Origin: Mycolicibacterium septicum DSM 44393
GTDB lineage: Bacteria; Actinomycetota; Actinomycetes; Mycobacteriales; Mycobacteriaceae
Direction: 5' to 3'
Length of the DNA stretch: 64,000 nt
Assembly (NCBI RefSeq): GCF_000455325.1
Contig: NZ_HG322951.1
Location: forward strand, 3,519,182-3,583,181
Shown here in pieces: positions 1 through 9,297 of this stretch (positions are counted from its first letter, which is position 1; every line of letters begins with the position of its first letter). A model generated the notes under the pieces. That model was not told the DNA's origin and made no database searches. It saw only the letters and a list, made by a program, of their open reading frames with translations. The translations under genes were made by a program, and so were the position numbers.

Positions 1-659
1 CCCGATGGCGTCAGCCGGGCAGCCCAGCGCAGCGCGGACGGAACCGGGCCGCCTTCCAGGGTCAGTGCGCCGAGGCCGGCGAACACGAACCACAGCAGGT
101 TCGCCAGCGCCAGCACGATCTCGGCCTTCAGGGTGCCGCCGAGCAGCAGCCCCAACGCGGCGAACGTGGCTGTACCCAGCGCGATGATCACCGCACCCAG
201 CGCCAGGCCGGCCGGCGACGGGCGCCAGCCCAGCGCAAAACCGATGGCGCCCAACAGGATCGCCTGCAAGAACACGACGGTCACCACGGCCAGCGACTTG
301 CCTGCGATGATGCCCCACACCGGGAGTGCGGTGGCGCCGAGCCGTTTGAGGGCGCCGTACCGGCGGTCGAAGGCCACCGCGATGGCCTGCCCGGTGAACG
401 CCGTGGAGATCAGGGCCAGCGCCATGATGGCCGGGGTGAAGGTTGCCGCCCGATTGTCACCGAACGAGCCCAGCGGCAGCAGTGTCATCCCGACCAGCAG
501 CGTGATGGGGATGAACATGGTCAGCAGCAGCTGTTCGCCGTTGCGCAGCAGCAACTTCAGTTCCAGCCCGAACTGGGCGGCCAGCATGGCAGGCACCTTG
601 GCCGGGCGGGGGTCCGGGGAGAAGGTGCCCGGGGCGAATCTGTTCGGCGCACTCGTCAT
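1..659 (-). CDS. ABC-2 type transporter permease, C-terminus cut off by window edge
   Basis: Membrane subunit of an ABC exporter, probably partnered with the ATPase encoded just upstream on the same strand. About 219 codons are visible from the ATG at 659. The reading begins MTSAPNRFAPG and then shows several hydrophobic segments typical of ABC-2 permeases, such as LLLTMFIPITLLVGMTLL and a later alanine/leucine-rich stretch. The start overlaps the stop of the ATPase gene by four bases (ATGA), so the two are translationally coupled. Position and neighbours match M. tuberculosis Rv1457c. The substrate is unknown. The gene runs off the left edge, so its length cannot be judged. Confidence 0.85.
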   Translation of the reverse strand, partial: MTSAPNRFAPGTFSPDPRPAKVPAMLAAQFGLELKLLLRNGEQLLLTMFIPITLLVGMTLLPLGSFGDNRAATFTPAIMALALISTAFTGQAIAVAFDRRYGALKRLGATALPVWGIIAGKSLAVVTVVFLQAILLGAIGFALGWRPSPAGLALGAVIIALGTATFAALGLLLGGTLKAEIVLALANLLWFVFAGLGALTLEGGPVPSALRWAARLTPS

Positions 660-1588
660 GACCGCAGCTCCCGTCCTGTCAGGTCGAGGAATACATCTTC
701 GAGGCTGCGCTGCTCCACCCGCATATCCGTGGCGAGCACGTCGAGCCGGGCGCACCACGCCGTCACGGTGGCCAGTACCTGCGGATCGATGTGGCCCTCG
801 ACCAGGTACTCGCCGGGAGCGGTCTCGGTGGCCTTGTAGTTCTCCGGCAGGGCGGCGGTCAGCAGGGACAGGTCGAGCTTGCGCGGCGCGCTGAATCGCA
901 GCTGGTTCTCGGCGCCGCTGCGGGTCAGCTCGGCCGGCGTGCCGGTGGCGACGGCAACGCCGTGATCGATGATGACGATCCGGTCGGCGAGTTCTTCGGC
1001 CTCGGTGAGATGGTGGGTGGTCAGCACCACGGTGACACCGTCACGGCGCAGCGCATCGATCAACTCCCACACCACAATTCGGGCGTGGGCGTCCATCCCG
1101 GCGGTGGGCTCGTCGAGGAACACCAACTCGGGGCGACCCACCACGGCGCAGGCCAGCGCCAGTCGTTGCTGCTGGCCGCCCGACAACCGCCGGTAGGTGG
1201 TGCGGGCGGATTCGGTCAGGCCGAGGGTGTCCATCAACCAGGCCGGATCGAGGGGATCGGCGGCGTAGGAGGCGACCAGATCGAGCATCTCGCCGGCCTT
1301 CGCCGCGGGGTACCCGCCGCCGCCCTGCAGCATCACGCCGATCCGCTCACGCAACTGGGCGTTGTCGGCAACGGGATCCAGGCCGAGGATCTCGACCCGG
1401 CCGCCGTCGGGGCGGATGAAGCCCTCGCACATCTCGACGGTGGTGGTCTTGCCCGCGCCGTTGGGGCCGAGCAGGGCGAGCACCTCGGCGCGTTGCACGT
1501 CGAGGTCGAGGTTGGCGACCGCTGTTGTCGATCCGTAGCGCTTGCTGACGCCGCGGAGCAGCACCGGATGTTCAGAACGCGAGGTCAC
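656..1588 (-). CDS. ABC transporter ATP-binding protein (Rv1458c-like)
   Basis: Cytoplasmic ATPase of an ABC-2 exporter, 310 residues. The Walker A motif GPNGAGKTT is at residues 41-49, the LSGGQ signature at 135-139 and Walker B LVFLDE at 155-160, followed by the switch histidine in TTHHLTEAEELADR. The C-terminal extension of about 80 residues resembles that of drug or polyketide export ATPases. It starts four bases inside the end of mptB and overlaps the permease start, so mptB, ATPase and permease form one minus-strand operon. Substrate unknown; the constant linkage to mptB suggests an envelope role, which is inference. Confidence 0.9.
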   Translation of the reverse strand: MTSRSEHPVLLRGVSKRYGSTTAVANLDLDVQRAEVLALLGPNGAGKTTTVEMCEGFIRPDGGRVEILGLDPVADNAQLRERIGVMLQGGGGYPAAKAGEMLDLVASYAADPLDPAWLMDTLGLTESARTTYRRLSGGQQQRLALACAVVGRPELVFLDEPTAGMDAHARIVVWELIDALRRDGVTVVLTTHHLTEAEELADRIVIIDHGVAVATGTPAELTRSGAENQLRFSAPRKLDLSLLTAALPENYKATETAPGEYLVEGHIDPQVLATVTAWCARLDVLATDMRVEQRSLEDVFLDLTGRELRS

Positions 1589-3261
1589 GGGGATTCAGCG
1601 TAGGCGTCGGGGGACTGCGTGCGTGCCGGCGGTGGGCTTGTGTCCGTCTGACGTGACGCGCGCCACGGTAGCCGGCGCCACGTCAGCCCGATCAGGATCA
1701 GCACGATCAGCGCGCTGGCCAGCGTCGCCATCACGATCTGGAACAAGGTGAACCGGTCGCCGTTGGCCGTCGGACCGAAGATGCCGACGACCAGGGTGAT
1801 GGCGATCGTGGATCCGCGGAACCCTGGCCGGGTTGCCCACGCGGCCAACGGGATCACCGCCCATAGCAGATACCACGGTTGCACCACGGGGAACAGCAGG
1901 ATCGTGCCGCCGAGGGCGACGCCCAGGCCACCCACGGCATGCAGGCGGCCGCGCATCACCGCCAGCAGCAGCCAGCTGACCAGGATCGCGATCAAGAAGA
2001 CGCCGATGGCGCGGGTCAGGGCGAGGACCGCGGTGGTGTGGTCACCGAGACCCAACAGGATGCCGACCTGGCCGGTGCCCAGGGCCAGCAATGTCGGTGG
2101 TGACATCCAGCTGCGCACGACGTTGGCGGTGCCCAGGGTGCCCAGCCACCCGAATCCCAGCCCGCTGGCCCAGCCGATCAGGGCCATCACGGCCAGGGAC
2201 ACCGCGCCGAGCGGGACACTCGCCACGAAGAACGCCTTGATCGTGCCGCCCAGACGCCAGGCCAGGGCCATCGCGACGAATCCCAGTGCCAGTAGCGACG
2301 GCAGCTTGACCTGGGAGGACAGGGTGATCAGCACCGTCCCGAGCAGCAGCATCGCCGCGGGATACCAGTGCTCCCAGTCCTCGCGGGAATGTGGCCAGGT
2401 CAGCGGCCGCGGGATCAGGGGCGCGGCCGCGTCGATGCCGCGCAGCGCGAACTCCGTGCCGGCCAGCATCAGCCCGAGCATCAGGGCCTCGTTGTGGATC
2501 CCCGCCACCAGGTGCATGAACAGCAGGGGATTACAGGCGCCCAGCCACAGTGCGCTGACCTCGGCGACGCCGCAGCGTCGGGCCAGCCGCGGCGTCGCCC
2601 ACACGATGAGCCCGACACCGAGCAGCACCACGACGCGGTGGCACAGCACAGCGGCGACGATGTTCTCGCCGGTCAGCGCCGAGATGCTCTCGCCGATCCA
2701 CAGGAAGAGCGGCCCGTACGGGGCCGGGGTCTCGCGCCACAGGCTGGGCACCGACAACGTGAACACGTGATCGAGGCCGAGGCCGGTCGCCGGGCCGACC
2801 TTGTAGGGGTTGAGACCGATGTAGCCGATCTCGCTCTGGGCCAGGTACGAGTAGACGTCCTTGCTGTACATCGGCGGCGCGATCAGCAGGGGGATGGCCC
2901 ACAGCAACAGCGTGCGGTCGAGCTGACTGCGCGACATCCGCCGGGGGCCGAGCGCGAAGCGTCCGAGCATGAGCCAGGCCAGCGCCATCATCACCGCACC
3001 GGTGGTGGTCATCGTCAGCGACACGGTCTGGATGCGGGAGGGCAGGTTGAGCAGCCGCACCCCGAAGGTGGGGTCCTGCACGACGGGGCGGGCTCCCGCA
3101 CCGAGGGCGCCGATCGCCATCAGGACGGTTCCGGTGGCCCCGAACAGCCGGGTACGGCGCTGCGCGATGACCTCGGAGGCGTTGAGTGGGGACCCGACGG
3201 TCCGTTCGTCGCCGTGCCACCGGGCGATCGATGAGCTGAAGGTCGACAGGCGGCTTGCCAT
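1585..3261 (-). CDS. mptB: Alpha-(1->6)-mannosyltransferase MptB
   Basis: Polyprenyl-phosphomannose-dependent GT-C mannosyltransferase of lipomannan/lipoarabinomannan core synthesis, acting at the plasma membrane. The 558-residue protein has a short cytoplasmic N-terminus and then about a dozen hydrophobic segments. The first extracytoplasmic loop carries the acidic motif region around MYSKDVYSYLAQ, the expected place for the GT-C catalytic Asp. The sequence and the neighbouring sufR match M. tuberculosis Rv1459c. It diverges from sufR across a 110-bp region. The ATG at 3261 gives the usual family length. The C-terminus is a basic, proline/threonine-rich tail. Confidence 0.9.
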   Translation of the reverse strand: MASRLSTFSSSIARWHGDERTVGSPLNASEVIAQRRTRLFGATGTVLMAIGALGAGARPVVQDPTFGVRLLNLPSRIQTVSLTMTTTGAVMMALAWLMLGRFALGPRRMSRSQLDRTLLLWAIPLLIAPPMYSKDVYSYLAQSEIGYIGLNPYKVGPATGLGLDHVFTLSVPSLWRETPAPYGPLFLWIGESISALTGENIVAAVLCHRVVVLLGVGLIVWATPRLARRCGVAEVSALWLGACNPLLFMHLVAGIHNEALMLGLMLAGTEFALRGIDAAAPLIPRPLTWPHSREDWEHWYPAAMLLLGTVLITLSSQVKLPSLLALGFVAMALAWRLGGTIKAFFVASVPLGAVSLAVMALIGWASGLGFGWLGTLGTANVVRSWMSPPTLLALGTGQVGILLGLGDHTTAVLALTRAIGVFLIAILVSWLLLAVMRGRLHAVGGLGVALGGTILLFPVVQPWYLLWAVIPLAAWATRPGFRGSTIAITLVVGIFGPTANGDRFTLFQIVMATLASALIVLILIGLTWRRLPWRASRQTDTSPPPARTQSPDAYAESP

Positions 3262-3358
3262 CAGGGCAGCGTAACCGTCGACGGAGGCGGCCCTCGCCAG
3301 GCAACGGTGGCCCAGGTCACGTAAGGGTGCCCTTGCTAGAACCCTGCGTGGAATTCCG

Positions 3359-3375
3359 TCACAATGGTGTTGTGA
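3359..3375. promoter_or_regulatory. Palindrome over the sufR start, probable SufR operator
   Basis: Arms TCACAA (3359-3364) and TTGTGA (3370-3375) are perfect reverse complements around a 5-bp spacer. The right arm includes the GTG start of sufR at 3372. SufR is known to repress its own suf operon through a palindromic site, and this is the only strong palindrome beside the gene. An AAGGG/CCCTT repeat and a possible -10 region (CTAGAA, about 3335-3340) lie just upstream. Binding is inferred. Confidence 0.6.
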
Positions 3376-4202
3376 AAATGCGTCGTACGGCTGCGGGCTC
3401 TGCTTCGAGCCCAGCTTCGGTCAGTGTGCCGAAGCCGGTCAACGACGTGGTGCCGGCCTCCGACGGGCATACCCGGCGGGCGATCATCCATCTGTTGCTC
3501 GAAGGCCCCATCACGGCCGGGCAGATCGGCGAGCGGCTCGGAATTTCGGCTGCCGGTGTGCGTCGTCACCTCGATGCCCTGATCGAAGCCGGCGATGCGC
3601 AGGCCAGTGCCGCCGCGGCGTGGCAGCACAACGGCAGGGGCCGCCCGGCCAAGCGGTACCGGTTGACGGCCGCGGGGCGCGCCAAGCTCGGCCACACCTA
3701 CGACGACCTCGCGGTCGCCGCGATTCGGCAATTGCGCGAGATCGGCGGCAAGGATGCCGTGCGGACTTTCGCGCGGCGCCGGATGGACTCCATCCTGGCC
3801 GGGGTCACCGAGGGGTCCGGCGGAGTCGCCGATACCGCCGAGCGCGTCGCCGACGCGCTGACCCGGGCCGGGTACGCCACCACCACGACGCCGGTGGACG
3901 GCCCGATCCACGGGGTTCAGATCTGTCAGCATCACTGTCCGGTTTCGCACGTCGCCGAGGAATTCCCGGAGTTGTGCGAGACGGAGAGCGAGGCGTTCGC
4001 CGAGATCCTGGGCACCCACGTGCAGCGCCTGGCCACGATCGTCAACGGTGACTGCGCCTGCACCACTCACGTCCCACTCGATGTGGACAGCGTCGAGGCC
4101 AAGACAAGTACAGACAGCGCTACGAAAGTTCGGAGCACAGCCCGCGCCCGGACGACCGCAGTGACAAGCCAAACAGCGAGCAAGCAAGGAGCGGCGACAT
4201 GA
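3372..4202 (+). CDS. sufR: SufR, iron-sulfur-sensing repressor of the suf operon
   Basis: Winged-helix DNA-binding regulator, 276 residues from the GTG at 3372. A longer reading frame extends to 3255, but the palindromic operator and the usual family length (about 268 in M. tuberculosis Rv1460) favour 3372; the ATG at 3378 is also possible. The HTH covers roughly residues 34-75 (HTRRAIIHLLLEG to HLDALIEAGD). The C-terminal half carries Cys185, Cys189, Cys202, Cys228 and Cys230, the set expected to hold a [4Fe-4S] cluster that senses iron, oxidants or NO. The tail from about residue 245 is Thr/Ala-rich. Its stop overlaps the sufB ATG by four bases, making it the first gene of the operon. Confidence 0.92.
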   Translation: MKMRRTAAGSASSPASVSVPKPVNDVVPASDGHTRRAIIHLLLEGPITAGQIGERLGISAAGVRRHLDALIEAGDAQASAAAAWQHNGRGRPAKRYRLTAAGRAKLGHTYDDLAVAAIRQLREIGGKDAVRTFARRRMDSILAGVTEGSGGVADTAERVADALTRAGYATTTTPVDGPIHGVQICQHHCPVSHVAEEFPELCETESEAFAEILGTHVQRLATIVNGDCACTTHVPLDVDSVEAKTSTDSATKVRSTARARTTAVTSQTASKQGAAT

Positions 4203-5629
4203 CCATCACGCCCGAAACGCCATTGACCCAGGAAGAGACCATCGCGTCACTGGGCAACTACGGCTACGGCTGGTCGGACTCGGATGTCGCGGGCGCAAGT
4301 GCGCAGCGCGGCCTGTCCGAAGCCGTCGTGCGTGACATCTCGGCCAAGAAGAGCGAGCCGGAATGGATGCTCGACGTCCGGCTGAAGGCGTTGCGCACCT
4401 TCGACAAGAAGCCCATGCCGCACTGGGGTTCCAACCTCGAGGGCATCGACTTCGACAACATCAAGTACTTCGTGCGGTCCAGCGAGAAGCAGGCCGCGTC
4501 CTGGGAGGAACTGCCCGAGGACATCAAGAACACCTATGACCGCCTCGGCATCCCGGAGGCCGAGAAGCAGCGCCTGGTCGCCGGTGTCGCCGCGCAGTAC
4601 GAGTCGGAGGTGGTCTACCACTCGATCCGCGAGGACCTCGAGGCCCAGGGCGTCATCTTCCTGGACACCGACACCGGTCTGAAGGAACATCCCGAACTGT
4701 TCAAGAAGTACTTCGGCACCGTGATCCCGGCCGGCGACAACAAGTTCTCGGCCCTGAACACCGCGGTGTGGTCTGGCGGCTCGTTCATCTACGTGCCGCC
4801 GGGCGTGCACGTCGACATCCCGCTGCAGGCCTACTTCCGGATCAACACCGAGAACATGGGCCAGTTCGAGCGGACGCTGATCATCGCCGACGAGGGCTCT
4901 TACGTGCACTACGTCGAGGGTTGTACCGCGCCGATCTACAAGTCCGATTCGCTGCACTCCGCGGTCGTCGAGATCGTCGTCAAGCCCGGAGCCCGGGTGC
5001 GCTACACCACGATCCAGAATTGGTCGAACAACGTCTACAACCTGGTCACCAAGCGGGCCCGGGCCGAGGCCGGCGCCACCATGGAGTGGATCGACGGCAA
5101 CATCGGCTCCAAGGTCACGATGAAGTACCCGGCCGTGTGGATGACCGGTGAGCACGCCAAGGGCGAGGTGCTCTCGGTGGCGTTCGCCGGTGAGGGCCAG
5201 CACCAGGACACCGGGGCCAAGATGCTGCACCTGGCTCCGCACACGTCGTCCAACATCGTGTCCAAGTCGGTGGCCCGCGGCGGTGGCCGCGCGTCCTACC
5301 GCGGCCTGGTCCAGGTCAACAAGGGTGCGCACGGCAGCAAGTCGAGCGTGAAATGCGATGCGCTGCTGGTCGATACGATCAGCCGCTCGGACACCTACCC
5401 GTACGTGGACATCCGTGAGGACGACGTCACGATGGGTCACGAGGCCACCGTGTCCAAGGTCAGCGAGGATCAGCTGTTCTACCTGATGAGCCGCGGCCTG
5501 ACCGAGGACGAGGCGATGGCGATGGTGGTGCGCGGCTTCGTCGAGCCCATCGCCAAGGAACTGCCCATGGAATACGCGCTCGAGCTCAACCGGCTGATCG
5601 AGCTGCAAATGGAAGGCGCGGTCGGTTAA
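4199..5629 (+). CDS. sufB: SufB, Fe-S assembly scaffold subunit
   Basis: Subunit of the SufBCD scaffold on which [Fe-S] clusters are built. It is 476 residues, the length of a mature SufB. M. tuberculosis Rv1461 is 846 residues because it carries an intein; here the reading is continuous through the conserved core and no intein is present. The C-terminal beta-helix and the helical domain (SEDQLFYLMSRGLTEDEAMAMVVRGFVEP) are intact. The start overlaps sufR by ATGA, and the stop TAA at 5627-5629 abuts the sufD GTG. Confidence 0.96.
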   Translation: MTITPETPLTQEETIASLGNYGYGWSDSDVAGASAQRGLSEAVVRDISAKKSEPEWMLDVRLKALRTFDKKPMPHWGSNLEGIDFDNIKYFVRSSEKQAASWEELPEDIKNTYDRLGIPEAEKQRLVAGVAAQYESEVVYHSIREDLEAQGVIFLDTDTGLKEHPELFKKYFGTVIPAGDNKFSALNTAVWSGGSFIYVPPGVHVDIPLQAYFRINTENMGQFERTLIIADEGSYVHYVEGCTAPIYKSDSLHSAVVEIVVKPGARVRYTTIQNWSNNVYNLVTKRARAEAGATMEWIDGNIGSKVTMKYPAVWMTGEHAKGEVLSVAFAGEGQHQDTGAKMLHLAPHTSSNIVSKSVARGGGRASYRGLVQVNKGAHGSKSSVKCDALLVDTISRSDTYPYVDIREDDVTMGHEATVSKVSEDQLFYLMSRGLTEDEAMAMVVRGFVEPIAKELPMEYALELNRLIELQMEGAVG

Positions 5630-6811
5630 GTGACACAGAATCTGACTGAAGCGGTCGAAGGGGTCGCCGCCAACAAGGGCGAGTTGTTCGCATCGTTCGA
5701 CGTCAACGCCTTCGAGGTGCCCGGCGGTCGCGACGAGCTGTGGCGGTTCACCCCGCTCAAGCGGCTTCGCGGCCTGCACGACGGCTCGGCCGTCGCGAAC
5801 GCCCACGCCGGCATCACCGTGACCGAGCGGCCCGGCGTGACCGTGGAGACCGTCGGCCGTGACGACAAGCGGCTCGGCGAGGGTGGCGTGCCCACCGATC
5901 GTGTTGCCGCCCAGGCATTCTCGTCGTTCGAGACGGCGACCGTGGTGACGGTCGAGCGCGACACCGAGGTGGCCGAGCCCATCGAGATCGTCGTGGACGG
6001 ACCCGGTGTGGACACCGTGGGCTACGGACACCTGCAGATCCGGGTCGAGGAACTGTCCCGCGCGATCGTGGTTGTCGACCTGCGCGGCAGCGGAACCTAC
6101 GCCGACAACGTCGAGATCATCGTCGGCGATTCGGCCGGCCTCGGATTGATCTGGATCGCCGACTGGGCCGACGACATGGTGCATGTCAGCGCCCACCACG
6201 CCAAGCTCGGCAAGGACGCGGTGCTCGGACACGTCAACGTCACCCTCGGTGGCGACGTGGTGCGTACCGCGGCCACCGTGCGGTTCACCGGACCCGGCGG
6301 TGACGCCAAGATGCTCGGCACCTACTTCGCCGACGACGGTCAGTTCTTCGAGTCGCGGCTGCTGGTCGACCACGCTCAGCCGCACTGTAAGTCCGACGTC
6401 CTCTACAAGGGTGCGTTGCAGGGTGATCCGGATTCCAGCAAGCCCGACGCGCACACGGTGTGGATCGGCGACGTGCTGATCCGGGCCGAGGCCACCGGTA
6501 CCGACACCTTCGAGGTGAACCGCAACCTGGTGCTCACCGACGGCGCCCGCGCCGATTCGGTGCCCAACCTCGAAATCGAGACCGGCGAGATCGTCGGTGC
6601 CGGGCACGCCAGTGCCACCGGGCGTTTCGACGACGAGCAGTTGTTCTATCTGCGCGCCCGCGGCATCCCCGAGGATCAGGCTCGACGCCTGGTGGTTCGC
6701 GGATTCTTCAACGAGATCATCGCCAAGATCGCTGTCCCCGAGGTGCGTGAGCGCCTGACCGCAGCCATCGAAAAAGAACTTGCCATCACCGAATCGAAAG
6801 CTACGCACTAA
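5630..6811 (+). CDS. sufD: SufD, Fe-S assembly scaffold subunit
   Basis: Paralogue and partner of SufB in the SufBC2D complex, 393 residues. It starts with GTG immediately after the sufB stop and has the same terminal arrangement as SufB (DDEQLFYLRARGIPEDQARRLVVRGF near the end). The conserved histidine-containing region LLVDHAQPHCKSDVLYKG lies in the middle beta-helix. The stop TAA shares its last A with the sufC ATG (TAATG), indicating coupled translation. Confidence 0.95.
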   Translation: MTQNLTEAVEGVAANKGELFASFDVNAFEVPGGRDELWRFTPLKRLRGLHDGSAVANAHAGITVTERPGVTVETVGRDDKRLGEGGVPTDRVAAQAFSSFETATVVTVERDTEVAEPIEIVVDGPGVDTVGYGHLQIRVEELSRAIVVVDLRGSGTYADNVEIIVGDSAGLGLIWIADWADDMVHVSAHHAKLGKDAVLGHVNVTLGGDVVRTAATVRFTGPGGDAKMLGTYFADDGQFFESRLLVDHAQPHCKSDVLYKGALQGDPDSSKPDAHTVWIGDVLIRAEATGTDTFEVNRNLVLTDGARADSVPNLEIETGEIVGAGHASATGRFDDEQLFYLRARGIPEDQARRLVVRGFFNEIIAKIAVPEVRERLTAAIEKELAITESKATH

Positions 6812-7584
6812 TGACCACTCTGGAAATCAAGGACCTGCACGTCTCGGTCAACGCCGCCGAAGGCGCTGAGAACACCGAGATCCCGATCCTCAAGGGTGTC
6901 GACCTCACCGTGAAGTCGGGGGAGACCCACGCGGTCATGGGCCCCAACGGTTCCGGCAAGTCGACGCTGTCGTACGCCATCGCCGGGCACCCCAAGTACA
7001 CCGTCACCTCCGGTTCGATCACGCTCGACGGACAGGACGTCCTCGAGATGAGCATCGACGAACGGGCCCGGGCGGGTCTGTTCCTGGCGATGCAGTACCC
7101 GGTCGAGGTGCCCGGGGTGTCGATGTCGAACTTCCTGCGCACCGCGGCCACTGCCGTTCGGGGCGAGGCGCCGAAGCTGCGCCACTGGGTCAAGGAAGTC
7201 AAGGGCGCGATGGACGAGCTGGAGATCGATCCGGCGTTCGGCGAGCGCAGCGTCAACGAGGGATTCTCCGGCGGTGAGAAGAAGCGCCACGAGATCCTGC
7301 AGCTGGGCCTGCTCAAGCCGAAGATCGCGATCCTCGACGAGACCGACTCGGGCCTGGACGTCGACGCGCTGCGCATCGTGAGCGAGGGTGTCAACCGCTA
7401 CGCCGAGGCCGAGCACGGCGGCGTCCTGCTGATCACCCACTACACCCGGATCCTGCGCTACATCCAGCCGCAGTTCGTGCATGTGTTCGTGGGCGGTCGC
7501 ATCGTGGAATCGGGCGGACCCGAACTCGCCGACGAGCTCGAAGAGAACGGATACGTGCGCTTCACCCAAGCCGTCGGAGCCTGA
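6811..7584 (+). CDS. sufC: SufC, ATPase of the Fe-S assembly complex
   Basis: ABC-family ATPase that drives conformational change of SufBCD; it is cytoplasmic, not a transporter. It has 257 residues. Walker A GPNGSGKST is at 44-52. The SufC-type signature is FSGGEKKRHEI instead of the usual LSGGQ, followed by the Walker B segment AILDETDSGLDVD. It overlaps the end of sufD by one base and is followed one base later by sufS. Confidence 0.96.
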   Translation: MTTLEIKDLHVSVNAAEGAENTEIPILKGVDLTVKSGETHAVMGPNGSGKSTLSYAIAGHPKYTVTSGSITLDGQDVLEMSIDERARAGLFLAMQYPVEVPGVSMSNFLRTAATAVRGEAPKLRHWVKEVKGAMDELEIDPAFGERSVNEGFSGGEKKRHEILQLGLLKPKIAILDETDSGLDVDALRIVSEGVNRYAEAEHGGVLLITHYTRILRYIQPQFVHVFVGGRIVESGGPELADELEENGYVRFTQAVGA

Positions 7585-7585
7585 C

Positions 7586-8842
7586 ATGACCACCTCGGCG
7601 ACGACATTGGACCAAGCCGGGCTGGCCAGGATCAGAGCTGATTTCCCGATTCTGAGCCGGGTGATGCGCGGTGGGAAACAGCTCGCGTATCTGGATTCCG
7701 GTGCGACGTCACAGAAGCCGCTACAGGTCCTCGACGCCGAACGCGAATTCCTCACCACCTCCAACGGTGCGGTGCACCGTGGCGCACACCAGCTGATGGA
7801 AGAGGCCACCGACGCCTACGAGCAGGGCCGTGCGGATATCGCGGCGTTCGTCGGTGCCGAGCCCGACGAACTGGTGTTCACCAAGAACGCCACCGAGTCG
7901 ATCAACCTGGTGTCGTATGTGCTGGGGGACAAGCGGTTCGAGCACGCGGTCGGCCCTGGCGATGTCATCGTCACCACCGAGCTGGAACACCACGCGAACC
8001 TGATCCCGTGGCAGGAACTGGCCCAGCGCACCGGTGCGACGCTTCGCTGGTACGGCGTCACCGACGACGGCCGTATCGATCTCGATTCGCTGGAACTCGA
8101 CGAGCGGGTGAAAGTGGTGGCGTTCAGCCATCATTCGAACGTCACGGGCGCGGTTGCCCCGGTGGGCGAGTTGGTGTCGCGGGCCAAGGCGGTCGGTGCA
8201 CTGACCGTGCTGGACGCGTGCCAGTCGGTGCCGCACCAGCCGGTCGACTTCCATGCCCTCGACGTCGACTTCGCGGCTTTCTCGGGTCACAAGATGCTGG
8301 GGCCCACGGGTATCGGCGTGCTCTACGGCCGGCAGCAGCTGCTGAACTCGATGCCGCCGTTCATCACGGGCGGTTCGATGATCGAGACCGTCACGATGGA
8401 ACAGACCACGTACGCGCCGGCCCCGCAGCGTTTCGAGGCAGGCACCCCGATGACCTCGCAGGTGGTCGGATTGGCCGCTGCCGCGCGGTATTTGAGCGAC
8501 ATCGGGATGGATGCGGTCGAGGCGCACGAAGCGGAATTGGTGGCGGCCGCCCTGACCGGTCTGGCCGGCCTGCCACAAGTCCGCATCATCGGACCGACGA
8601 CGACCGAGCACCGCGGATCGCCGGTCAGTTTCGTGGTCGACGGGATCCACGCCCACGATGTCGGGCAGGTGCTCGACGACGAGGGCGTCGCGGTACGCGT
8701 CGGGCACCACTGCGCCTGGCCGCTGCATCGTCATTTCGGGATCGCCGCGACGGCTCGTGCATCGTTCGCGGTGTACAACACGCTCGACGAGGTGGATCGC
8801 CTGGTGGCCGGCATCAAGCGTGCCGTGGAGTTCTTCTCGTGA
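7586..8842 (+). CDS. sufS: SufS, cysteine desulfurase
   Basis: PLP-dependent class V aminotransferase that takes sulfur from cysteine for Fe-S assembly, 418 residues from the ATG at 7586, one base after the sufC stop. The PLP lysine is K236 in SGHKMLGPTG, and the persulfide-forming cysteine is C376 in RVGHHCAWPL, in the short-loop context of group II (SufS/Csd) enzymes. A longer in-frame extension back to 7481 lies inside sufC and is not the start. It matches Rv1464 (Csd). The stop overlaps the sufU GTG (GTGA). Confidence 0.95.
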   Translation: MTTSATTLDQAGLARIRADFPILSRVMRGGKQLAYLDSGATSQKPLQVLDAEREFLTTSNGAVHRGAHQLMEEATDAYEQGRADIAAFVGAEPDELVFTKNATESINLVSYVLGDKRFEHAVGPGDVIVTTELEHHANLIPWQELAQRTGATLRWYGVTDDGRIDLDSLELDERVKVVAFSHHSNVTGAVAPVGELVSRAKAVGALTVLDACQSVPHQPVDFHALDVDFAAFSGHKMLGPTGIGVLYGRQQLLNSMPPFITGGSMIETVTMEQTTYAPAPQRFEAGTPMTSQVVGLAAAARYLSDIGMDAVEAHEAELVAAALTGLAGLPQVRIIGPTTTEHRGSPVSFVVDGIHAHDVGQVLDDEGVAVRVGHHCAWPLHRHFGIAATARASFAVYNTLDEVDRLVAGIKRAVEFFS

Positions 8843-9297
8843 AAATGGAACAGATGTACCAGGAAGTGATCCTGGACCACTACAAGCATCCGCATCACCG
8901 CGGACTGCGGGAGCCCTTCGCTGCCGAGGTACATCACGTCAACCCGACCTGCGGAGACGAGGTGACGTTGCGGGTCGCACTCTCCGACGATGCGGAGACG
9001 GTCGCCGACATCTCCTACGACGGGCAGGGCTGCTCGATCAGTCAGGCCGCCACTTCTGTGCTCACCGATCAGGTCATCGGCTTGAGCGTCGGCGATGCAC
9101 TCAAGACGGTCGAGGCGTTCACCGAGATGATTTCCTCACGCGGCAACGTTGAGGGGGACGAAGATGTACTCGGTGACGGCATCGCGTTCGCCGGTGTCGC
9201 CAAATACCCGGCGCGGGTGAAGTGCGCGCTCCTGGGTTGGATGGCTTTTAAGGATGCGCTGGTGCAGGCCAGCGACGACGTGGAGGACAAGCGATGA
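8839..9297 (+). CDS. sufU: SufU, zinc-dependent sulfurtransferase
   Basis: IscU/NifU-like protein of Gram-positive SUF systems that accepts persulfide sulfur from SufS, 152 residues from the GTG at 8839, which overlaps the sufS stop. The three zinc/sulfur ligands are C38 (in CGD, with D40), C65 (GQGCS) and C129 (VKCA). The 18-21 residue insertion that separates SufU from IscU is present around residues 98-121. The ATG at 8845 is an alternative start. Matches Rv1465. Confidence 0.94.
   Translation: MKMEQMYQEVILDHYKHPHHRGLREPFAAEVHHVNPTCGDEVTLRVALSDDAETVADISYDGQGCSISQAATSVLTDQVIGLSVGDALKTVEAFTEMISSRGNVEGDEDVLGDGIAFAGVAKYPARVKCALLGWMAFKDALVQASDDVEDKR

Noticed and set aside
4247..6808. 853-codon minus-strand open frame opposite sufB and sufD
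   Set aside because: It is the antisense shadow of two well-conserved genes in high-GC DNA. The translation is His/Val/Gly-rich with no recognisable domain.
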